A DNA stretch of 37,893 bases, taken from assembly GCF_003315235.1 (NCBI RefSeq), contig NZ_QNRU01000003.1:115970-153862 (forward strand). The letters run 5' to 3'. Of this stretch, positions 32,153 to 37,893 are shown piece after piece. The notes below the pieces were generated by a model. That model saw nothing but the letters and a program-made list of their open reading frames with translations, searched no databases and was not told where the DNA came from. Every line of letters starts with the position of its first letter. Position 1 is the stretch's first letter. This DNA comes from Neisseria gonorrhoeae. GTDB taxonomy: Bacteria; Pseudomonadota; Gammaproteobacteria; Burkholderiales; Neisseriaceae. The position numbers were made by a program, and so were the translations under genes.

Positions 32153-32239
32153 TTGATTCAAAGTGCGGCACAATTATATCGGCAGCGGATATTTTCGTCT
32201 TTCAATATTTACATTTCAGTCGGCTTACAAGGAGACACA

Positions 32240-33547
32240 ATGAAGCCAGTAAACATCGGTCTTTTAGGCTTAGGTACGGTCGGCGGCGGTACGGCTGCCG
32301 TGTTGCGGGACAACGCAGAGGAAATTTCCCGCCGCTTGGGGCGCGAAATCCGTATTTCTGCCATGTGCGACTTAAGCGAAGAAAAAGCCCGCCAAATCTG
32401 CCCGTCCGCCGCCTTTGTCAAAGATCCGTTCGAACTGGTCGCGCGTAAAGACGTCGATGTCGTCGTCGAATTGTTCGGCGGCACGGGCATTGCCAAAGAA
32501 GCGGTGTTGAAAGCCATTGAAAACGGCAAACACATCGTTACCGCCAACAAAAAACTGCTCGCCGAATACGGCAACGAAATCTTCCCGCTGGCGGAAAAAC
32601 AAAACGTCATCGTCCAATTTGAAGCGGCAGTAGCGGGCGGTATCCCAATCATCAAAGCCCTGCGCGAAGGTTTGGCGGCAAACAGGATTAAATCCATCGC
32701 CGGCATTATTAACGGCACCAGCAACTTCATCCTCTCCGAAATGCGCGAAAAAGGCAGCGCGTTTGCCGACGTATTGAAAGAAGCGCAGGCATTGGGTTAT
32801 GCCGAAGCCGACCCGACCTTCGACATCGAAGGCAACGACGCAGGCCATAAAATCACCATCATGAGCGCGCTGGCATTCGGTACGCCGATGAACTTCTCCG
32901 CCTGCTATCTCGAAGGCATCAGCAAACTCGACAGCCGCGACATCAAATACGCCGAAGAACTCGGCTACCGCATCAAACTGTTGGGCATCACCCGCAAAAC
33001 CGGCAAAGGCATCGAATTGCGCGTCCATCCGACCCTGATTCCCGAAAGCCGCCTCTTGGCAAACGTCGACGGCGTGATGAACGCCGTGCGCGTCAACGCC
33101 GATATGGTCGGCGAAACCTTATATTACGGCGCGGGCGCGGGCGCATTGCCGACCGCTTCCGCCGTGGTTGCCGATATCATCGACATCGCCCGCCTGGTTG
33201 AAGCCGACACCGCCCACCGCGTACCGCATCTGGCGTTCCAACCCGCCCAAGTCCAAGCGCAAACCATCCTGCCTATGGACGAAATTACCAGCAGCTACTA
33301 CCTGCGCGTCCAAGCCAAAGACGAACCGGGCACGCTGGGGCAAATCGCCGCGCTGTTGGCACAAGAAAACGTGTCCATCGAAGCCTTAATCCAAAAAGGC
33401 GTTATCGATCAGACCACTGCCGAAATCGTGATTCTGACCCACAGCACGGTCGAAAAACACATCAAGTCGGCAATCGCAGCCATCGAAGCACTGGATTGTG
33501 TGGAAAAACCGATTACCATGATCCGCATGGAAAGCCTGCATGACTGA
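32240..33547 (+). CDS. hom: Homoserine dehydrogenase
   Basis: 435 residues from ATG 32240, which has AAGGAG at good spacing; the frame upstream of it is not coding. NAD(P)-binding GLGTVGGG lies at 10-17. Conserved catalytic text includes ANKKLLAEYG, FEAAVAGGIPIIKALREGL, GIINGTSNFILSEM and EADPTFDIEGNDAGHKI. A C-terminal ACT domain (about 352-430, RVQAKDEPGTLGQIAALLAQENVSIEALIQ) is expected to bind an amino acid for feedback control. The enzyme makes homoserine for threonine and methionine synthesis in the cytoplasm. Confidence 0.98.
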   Translation: MKPVNIGLLGLGTVGGGTAAVLRDNAEEISRRLGREIRISAMCDLSEEKARQICPSAAFVKDPFELVARKDVDVVVELFGGTGIAKEAVLKAIENGKHIVTANKKLLAEYGNEIFPLAEKQNVIVQFEAAVAGGIPIIKALREGLAANRIKSIAGIINGTSNFILSEMREKGSAFADVLKEAQALGYAEADPTFDIEGNDAGHKITIMSALAFGTPMNFSACYLEGISKLDSRDIKYAEELGYRIKLLGITRKTGKGIELRVHPTLIPESRLLANVDGVMNAVRVNADMVGETLYYGAGAGALPTASAVVADIIDIARLVEADTAHRVPHLAFQPAQVQAQTILPMDEITSSYYLRVQAKDEPGTLGQIAALLAQENVSIEALIQKGVIDQTTAEIVILTHSTVEKHIKSAIAAIEALDCVEKPITMIRMESLHD

Positions 33548-33974
33548 GCCGAAACACGAAACGCCGACGGAAGAGCAGGTTGCCGCGCGCAAAAAAGCAA
33601 AAGCCAAAATCCGCACCATCCGCATTTGGGCGTGGGTCATTTTGGCGTTGCTCGCTTCAACCGCCCTGCTCTCCCAATGCGCGATGTCCAAACCGCAGGC
33701 AAAACAGAAAATTGTCGAGTCTTGCATGAAAAATATTCCGTTTGCTGAAAAATGGCAGAACGATTTGAAAGCGCGCGGCTTGGATGCGGACAATACCCGT
33801 CTCGCCGTCGACTACTGCAAATGTATGTGGGAGCAGCCTTTGGACGGATTGAGCGAGAAACAGATCAGCTCCTTCGGCAAACTCGGTGCACAAGAACAGC
33901 TTGACCTGCTCGGCGGCGCAAACGCGTTTGAAACTCGAGACAAACAATGTGTCGCGGATTTGAAAGCCGATTGA
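33540..33974 (+). CDS. Small single-pass membrane protein, unknown
   Basis: 144 residues. A charged N-terminus (EEQVAARKKAKAKIR) is followed by one membrane helix (about 29-48, IWAWVILALLASTALLSQCA), then a soluble domain with four cysteines (SCMKN, DYCKCMWE, KQCVADLK). Topology is probably N-in, C-periplasmic, so disulfides are possible. It overlaps the hom stop by 8 bp and is probably co-transcribed. The domain is common in Neisseria as a hypothetical protein; I know no function. Confidence 0.85.
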   Translation: MTEPKHETPTEEQVAARKKAKAKIRTIRIWAWVILALLASTALLSQCAMSKPQAKQKIVESCMKNIPFAEKWQNDLKARGLDADNTRLAVDYCKCMWEQPLDGLSEKQISSFGKLGAQEQLDLLGGANAFETRDKQCVADLKAD

Positions 33975-33986
33975 ACCTCAGGTCTG

Positions 33987-34031
33987 GAATGCCGTCTGAA
34001 CGCGGGGAAAAGCGTTTCAGATGGCATTTTT
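33987..34031 (+). terminator. Uptake-sequence terminator after hom operon
   Basis: A perfect DUS ATGCCGTCTGAA (33989-34000) faces the inverted TTCAGATGGCAT (34016-34027, one mismatch), extended by CGC/GCG, with a T-run behind. DUS pairs forming terminators are a known neisserial arrangement. Confidence 0.85.
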
Positions 34032-34107
34032 CCATCCGGGTTTGACGGGCAGCCCTTCATCCGAATCCGACGGGCAAACCCCTATCCTGATTCGGCGGGG
34101 AAAACAA

Positions 34108-34137
34108 AAAAGCCGATTCTTCAAGGAATCGGCTTTT
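34108..34137. terminator. Terminator after hupB
   Basis: AAAAGCCGATTC (34108-34119) pairs exactly with GAATCGGCTTTT (34126-34137), with A- and T-runs on each side. It is bidirectional and lies 13 bp from the hupB stop on the - strand. Confidence 0.92.
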
Positions 34138-34150
34138 GCTGAAAAACAGT

Positions 34151-34420
34151 TTACAGTGCGTCTTTCAATGCTTTACCTGCACGGAATTTAAGCGTTTTGG
34201 CGGCGGCAATGGTCAGAGGCTCGCCGGTTTTGGGGTTGCGGCCTTGGCGTTCCGCACGTTCGCCGACGTAGAAAGTACCGAAACCGACCAGAGTAACGGT
34301 GTCGCCTTGTTTCAGGGCGTTGGTTACTGCGTTGGTAGTGGCATCCAAAGCTTTTTGTGCGGCGGCTTTGGAAATATCGGCTTCTTGAGCAATCGCTTCG
34401 ATCAATTCAGACTTGTTCAC
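34151..34420 (-). CDS. hupB: DNA-binding protein HU-beta
   Basis: 89 residues, standard HU length. The dimerisation helices ([20 protein letters not shown]), the beta core ([15 protein letters not shown]) and the DNA-binding arm with [18 protein letters not shown] are all present. The start codon is GTG (34420-34418) with AAGGGA about 6 nt upstream. It is a nucleoid protein. Its own promoter (34497-34526) and terminator make it a single-gene unit. Confidence 0.98.
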   Translation of the reverse strand: MNKSELIEAIAQEADISKAAAQKALDATTNAVTNALKQGDTVTLVGFGTFYVGERAERQGRNPKTGEPLTIAAAKTLKFRAGKALKDAL

Positions 34421-34496
34421 AATCAGTCCCTTCCTGTCTTAAAAAATGATGAAATGCCCGAATACTCGGGGTTTGTACTGCTTGAGCAACTTTCGC

Positions 34497-34526
34497 TTTA
34501 TAGCAATTCTGAAATTGCCGTGTCAA
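34497..34526 (-). promoter_or_regulatory. Promoter of hupB
   Basis: TTGACA (34526-34521) and TATAAA (34502-34497) at 18-bp spacing on the - strand. The leader contains a small hairpin CCCGA/TCGGG (34457-34470). Confidence 0.75.
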
Positions 34527-34601
34527 GCAAAAAATACGGAATCGCCCTATTTTACAGGCTTTCAGGACGAAACCGCATTTTTACAACACATTTCCTGCGT
34601 T

Positions 34602-37064
34602 TCAATGTTTGATTGCCCTGCTGCGGGGTTTCGGTTTTGAAGCGGATTCCGCCGCCGCTTCCGCGGCAGAAGGTTCTGCCCAAGACTCAGGCCGGCTTTC
34701 CAAACCCAAAGCCAATACCTCGTCTATCCATTTGACCGGATGGATGGTTAATCCGGTTTTCACGTTTTCAGGGATTTCTTCCAAGTCTTTGACATTGTCT
34801 TTCGGAATCAGGACGTGTTTGATGCCGCCGCGAAGCGCAGCCAACAGTTTTTCCTTCAGACCGCCGATCGGCAGGACTTCGCCGCGCAGGGTAATTTCGC
34901 CCGTCATGGCAACATCGGCACGCACCGGAATTTTGGTAAAGGCGGACACCATCGCCAAAGTCATAGCAATGCCTGCGCTCGGACCGTCTTTCGGCGTTGC
35001 ACCTTCGGGAACATGGACATGAATGTCTTTTTTCTCGTAAAAATCAGGAGCCAAACCTACTGATTCCGCACGGGAACGGACAACAGACCATGCAGCGGAT
35101 ACAGATTCCTTCATCACATCGCCCAACTGGCCGGTACACTGGATCATGCCTTTACCCGGTAATGCTGCGGCTTCGACAGTCAGCAATTCGCCGCCGACTT
35201 CCGTCCAAGCCAAACCGGTAACCTGTCCGATGCGGTTTTCACTTTCGGCAACGCCGTAATCGAAGCGGCGCACGCCCAAGTAGTCATGTAGGTTTTTCTC
35301 ATTGACTTTAACCGCCCTAGGCTTGGCTTTGCTGGTTTTCTTGGTTTCAGACAACCTCTTCTTATCTTCGTTCAAGGTAATCTGCATCACCACCTTACGG
35401 CAGATTTTGGCAATTTCGCGGTCGAGCGAACGCACGCCCGCCTCTCGGGTGTAATAACGGATAATATCGCGTACCGCGCTTTCTTCGACCACCAATTCGC
35501 CTTCTTTCACGCCGTTGCGTTTCATTTGCTTCGGTACGAGATACTGCATCGCGATATTGATTTTCTCGTCTTCGGTATAGCCGGACAGACGGATGATTTC
35601 CATACGGTCAAGCAGCGGGGTCGGGATATTCAGGCTGTTTGAAGTCGCAATAAACATCACGTCGCTCAAATCGTAATCCACTTCGGCATAATGATCGGCG
35701 AACTTGTTGTTTTGTTCGTGATCGAGCACTTCAAGCAACGCGCTGGCGGGATCGCCCCGAAAGTCGCTGCCCAATTTGTCGATTTCGTCGAGCAGGAACA
35801 ACGGGTTTCTTACGCCTGCTTTTGCCATATTCTGTAAAATCTTGCCGGGCATAGAGCCGATATAGGTACGGCGGTGCCCGCGGATTTCGCTTTCGTCGCG
35901 CACGCCGCCCAAGGCCATACGGACATATTTCCGCCCCGTTGCTTTGGCGATGGATTCGCCCAAAGAGGTTTTGCCCACGCCCGGAGGGCCGACCAAACAC
36001 AGAATCGGACCTTTGAGCTTGTCCATACGTTTTTGGACGGCGAGGTATTCCAAAATCCGTTCTTTGACTTTTTCCAGGCCGTAGTGGTCGGCATCCAGCA
36101 CCAGTCCGGCTTTGGCGATGTCTTTGCTGACGCGGGATTTTTTCTTCCACGGCAGTCCGAGCAGGGTGTCGATGTAGTTGCGTACGACGGTGGATTCGGC
36201 AGACATCGGCGGCATCATTTTGAGTTTTTTCAGTTCGGACAGGCATTTTTCTTCCGCTTCTTTGGTCATACCCGCCTTTTTGATGCCTGCCTCCAAGGCA
36301 TCCAGTTCGCCGTTTTCGTCTTCTTCGCCCAATTCTTTGTGTATCGCTTTAATCTGTTCGTTCAGATAATATTCGCGTTGGGATTTTTCCATTTGGCGTT
36401 TGACGCGTCCGCGTATGCGTTTTTCGGCCTGCATAATGTCGAGTTCGGATTCCAGCTTTGCCAGCAGGAATTCCATCCGTTTGCCGATTTCGGGAATCTC
36501 CAAAATCTGTTGGCGTTGCGCCAGTTTCAACTGCAAATGCGCTGCGACCGTATCGGTTAGCCGGCTGTTTTCGGCAATGCCGTTGATGCTGCCGATAATT
36601 TCGGCAGGGATTTTTTTATTGAGTTTGGCGTATTGTTCAAACTGCGCCAACAGGGTGCGGCGCACGGCTTCGAGGTCGGTATTGCCGCCCGTGTCTTCTT
36701 CCACGACCGCCTCTATATGAGAAACGAACAGCCCGCCCGTGTCTTCGATGGTCAAAACACGTCCGCGATACAGCCCTTCGACCAGCACTTTTACCGTGCC
36801 GTCGGGCAGTTTCAACACTTGCAGGACTTGTGCGACGGTACCGGTCTGATACAGGTCGGTGGCAACCGGTTCTTCTACCGCCGCATCGGTTTGCGCCAAC
36901 AGGAAAACCGGTTCCTCGCGGGTAATGGCGTTTTCCAGTGCGGCGATGGATTTCGGCCTGCCGACGAACAGCGGCAGAACCATATGCGGGTAAACGACGA
37001 CATCCCGTAAAGGAAGGGTCGCCAAAGCAGCATATTCCTCAAAATGCTTTTCTTTTTGTGTCAT
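34602..37064 (-). CDS. lon: Lon ATP-dependent protease
   Basis: 820 residues. The LON N-terminal domain spans about 14-205 ([20 protein letters not shown]), followed by coiled coil. The AAA+ module has Walker A GPPGVGKT (359-366) and Walker [11 protein letters not shown] (421-430). The protease domain has catalytic Ser696 in PKDGPSAG and Lys739 in [14 protein letters not shown]. Insert [12 protein letters not shown] (about 575-586) is basic. Lon degrades misfolded and regulatory proteins in the cytoplasm. The upstream heat-shock-type promoter fits its usual control. Confidence 0.98.
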   Translation of the reverse strand: MTQKEKHFEEYAALATLPLRDVVVYPHMVLPLFVGRPKSIAALENAITREEPVFLLAQTDAAVEEPVATDLYQTGTVAQVLQVLKLPDGTVKVLVEGLYRGRVLTIEDTGGLFVSHIEAVVEEDTGGNTDLEAVRRTLLAQFEQYAKLNKKIPAEIIGSINGIAENSRLTDTVAAHLQLKLAQRQQILEIPEIGKRMEFLLAKLESELDIMQAEKRIRGRVKRQMEKSQREYYLNEQIKAIHKELGEEDENGELDALEAGIKKAGMTKEAEEKCLSELKKLKMMPPMSAESTVVRNYIDTLLGLPWKKKSRVSKDIAKAGLVLDADHYGLEKVKERILEYLAVQKRMDKLKGPILCLVGPPGVGKTSLGESIAKATGRKYVRMALGGVRDESEIRGHRRTYIGSMPGKILQNMAKAGVRNPLFLLDEIDKLGSDFRGDPASALLEVLDHEQNNKFADHYAEVDYDLSDVMFIATSNSLNIPTPLLDRMEIIRLSGYTEDEKINIAMQYLVPKQMKRNGVKEGELVVEESAVRDIIRYYTREAGVRSLDREIAKICRKVVMQITLNEDKKRLSETKKTSKAKPRAVKVNEKNLHDYLGVRRFDYGVAESENRIGQVTGLAWTEVGGELLTVEAAALPGKGMIQCTGQLGDVMKESVSAAWSVVRSRAESVGLAPDFYEKKDIHVHVPEGATPKDGPSAGIAMTLAMVSAFTKIPVRADVAMTGEITLRGEVLPIGGLKEKLLAALRGGIKHVLIPKDNVKDLEEIPENVKTGLTIHPVKWIDEVLALGLESRPESWAEPSAAEAAAESASKPKPRSRAIKH

Positions 37065-37104
37065 GGATACTCTCTTGTGTCTGACAGGATACGGATTGCC
37101 GCGT

Positions 37105-37132
37105 AAATTGGGGTTGAAAGTATTATTTCAAG
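37105..37132 (-). promoter_or_regulatory. Heat-shock (sigma-32/RpoH) promoter of lon
   Basis: On the - strand, CTTGAAA (37132-37126) and CCCCAATTT (37113-37105) are 12 bp apart, close to the RpoH consensus CTTGAAA and CCCCATNT. It lies about 40-70 bp before the lon ATG. Confidence 0.75.
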
Positions 37133-37161
37133 CATACGCGGTTTATTTATGGAGTTTGATG

Positions 37162-37199
37162 CCATGCCGTCTGAAACATTCCGGCTTCAGACGGCATGG
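37162..37199. repeat. Inverted pair of DNA uptake sequences
   Basis: CCATGCCGTCTGAA (37162-37175) and TTCAGACGGCATGG (37186-37199) form a perfect 14-bp stem with a 10-nt loop. No good T-run follows, so terminator activity is doubtful; the uptake role is clear. It lies between lon and the divergent right-end gene. Confidence 0.9.
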
Positions 37200-37315
37200 G
37201 CTTGGAAAGACAAGGCGGGAACAAAAAAACAGTTCTGTGTTGCCGCTCCTTGCTGTACCATCCGTATGGTTTGCGGTTCTGCCGCCCTATTTTCAAAACA
37301 TGACGCAGGTATCCC

Positions 37316-37893
37316 ATGTCTTCTTTTATTTTTCCCGATAACGGGTTCGAATGGCGCAACGAAAGTCTGCAAAAGCCGCCCAAAGGTTGGTATTATGTCC
37401 GCGAAAGCGGTGCAGACGGCATTTTGAAGGCTACCTATCAAAATATTGCAACTGTCTGGCAGGGCGATTTCCACAATGCCAAACAGGTGCTTTCGGCAAT
37501 GAAGAAGAAGGTCCGCAAACCTGCCGCCGTCCGTTCCGATGCGGATATCGCCGCCCTTTTCCACGCCCACCGTATGAAGCAGGCGCAACAGAGCCGTATT
37601 CTGAATATGCTTGCCGTTGAAATCCGCCCCGGTTTCGTGTTGGACAACAAACGCGCGCCCGATATACGCGCCGCTTTGCTCGACGTGTACGGAGAGGCGG
37701 ACGGCAAACCGTTTTTTCTGCCGCTCAATCTGCTGCTGGGGTTTATGGGTGTGCATGAGTGGCATAAGAAAGATACTACTTTAATTGACAACAGCATTTT
37801 TACAATTCATTTTCAACCCATTGAATTTCAATATTTGAAAATTCACCGGATTTCAGACGCGGCAAAGCAGGCATTTAAAAAATGCCTTTTTTC
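37316..37893 (+). CDS. N-terminal part of a neisserial protein, interrupted near 37770 (partial)
   Basis: From ATG 37316 (AGGT upstream) the frame reads MSSFIFPDNGFEWRNESLQK and on, with codon use like the flank, up to about GFMGVHEWHKK (near 37770). After that the frame stays open to the window end, but composition turns AT-rich and residues look non-native (KDTTLIDNSIFTIHF), and a terminator hairpin lies inside it at 37869-37892. I suspect the gene is cut by an insertion or rearrangement at about 37770. The N-terminal part resembles, from memory, a neisserial methyltransferase-type protein. That is weak and I do not assign it. Confidence 0.55.
   Translation, partial: MSSFIFPDNGFEWRNESLQKPPKGWYYVRESGADGILKATYQNIATVWQGDFHNAKQVLSAMKKKVRKPAAVRSDADIAALFHAHRMKQAQQSRILNMLAVEIRPGFVLDNKRAPDIRAALLDVYGEADGKPFFLPLNLLLGFMGVHEWHKKDTTLIDNSIFTIHFQPIEFQYLKIHRISDAAKQAFKKCLF
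37869..37892 (+). terminator. Intrinsic terminator at window end
   Basis: AGGCATTT (37869-37876) pairs with AAATGCCT (37880-37887) over a 3-nt loop, followed by a run of T. Its presence inside an open frame argues that the last 120 bp are not coding. Confidence 0.7.

Noticed and set aside
32372-33028. 218-residue open frame antisense to hom
   Set aside because: Phe/Asp-rich translation typical of the reverse strand of a GC-biased gene; no ribosome-binding site; hom is certain.
34457-34470. CCCGA/TCGGG hairpin in the hupB leader as a terminator or switch
   Set aside because: A 5-bp stem with no T-run and no alternative pairing; noted only as a small structure.
35874-36560. 228-residue open frame antisense to lon
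   Set aside because: Phe/Gln-rich shadow of lon, with no start site or family resemblance.
1-37893. CRISPR array, tRNA, rRNA, insertion sequence, Correia element or dRS3 repeat
   Set aside because: I found no regular spacer repeats, no tRNA or rRNA sequences, no transposase frame, and no TATAGTGGATTAA-type or ATTCCC-N8-GGGAAT repeats by eye.

Overview
The window is a Neisseria chromosome segment (N. gonorrhoeae or N. meningitidis; I cannot separate them from this stretch) that crosses one edge of the gonococcal genetic island (GGI). The evidence is a full set of F-type (MPF-F) conjugation genes in GGI order, a relaxase of the MobH/HD type with its coupling protein, a dif-like XerCD site at the edge, and then ordinary neisserial genes (ABC-F ATPase, hom, hupB, lon) carrying many copies of the DNA uptake sequence ATGCCGTCTGAA. 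The island part is visibly AT-richer than the flank.

Layout. Positions 1-850, + strand: the tail of an unknown gene and a cold-shock-domain membrane protein, ending at a shared bidirectional terminator. Positions 851-22041, - strand: the secretion apparatus. In transcription order it is ltgX, an OmpA-like lipoprotein, traA, traL, traE, traK, traB, dsbC, traV, traC, trbI, an S26-type peptidase, traW, traU, trbC, two TraN-like genes, a small secreted protein and traF. A separate unit with its own promoter follows: traH, traG, an M23 peptidase-like gene and a 54-residue protein. Positions 22042-22551 are a divergent non-coding region with hairpins and GGTAAA-type repeats, the likely oriT and regulatory region. 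Positions 22552-28244, + strand: a small gene, traI, traD and a DUF4400-like membrane protein. Positions 28439-28466: dif-like site closing the island. Positions 28465-37893: chromosome, with DUF4124-type proteins, a YheS-like ABC-F ATPase, a Mth938-type protein, hom, a small membrane protein, hupB, lon and a gene that looks interrupted near the window end.

How it works together. TraI (relaxase) and TraD (coupling ATPase) process and deliver DNA. TraC, TraL, TraE, TraB, TraK and TraV form the motor and envelope-spanning core. TraA is the pilin, with the S26 peptidase, TrbI, TraW, TraU, TrbC, TraF and TraH for pilus processing and assembly. TraN and TraG act in surface or mating-pair functions. 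LtgX and the M23 protein belong to peptidoglycan remodelling. DsbC and TraF (both with CXXC) would fold the cysteine-rich TraN, TraU and TraH. In gonococcus this system is known to secrete chromosomal single-stranded DNA into the medium for natural transformation.

The most unusual element I found is the roughly 80-nt traH leader. Four segments can pair 1:2, 2:3 or 3:4, and the 3:4 hairpin hides the traH ribosome-binding site and start codon. Other points of note are AG-dialect uptake-sequence cores inside the island, an internally duplicated eight-cysteine module in TraN, an M23 protein with a changed zinc ligand, and several possibly broken reading frames.
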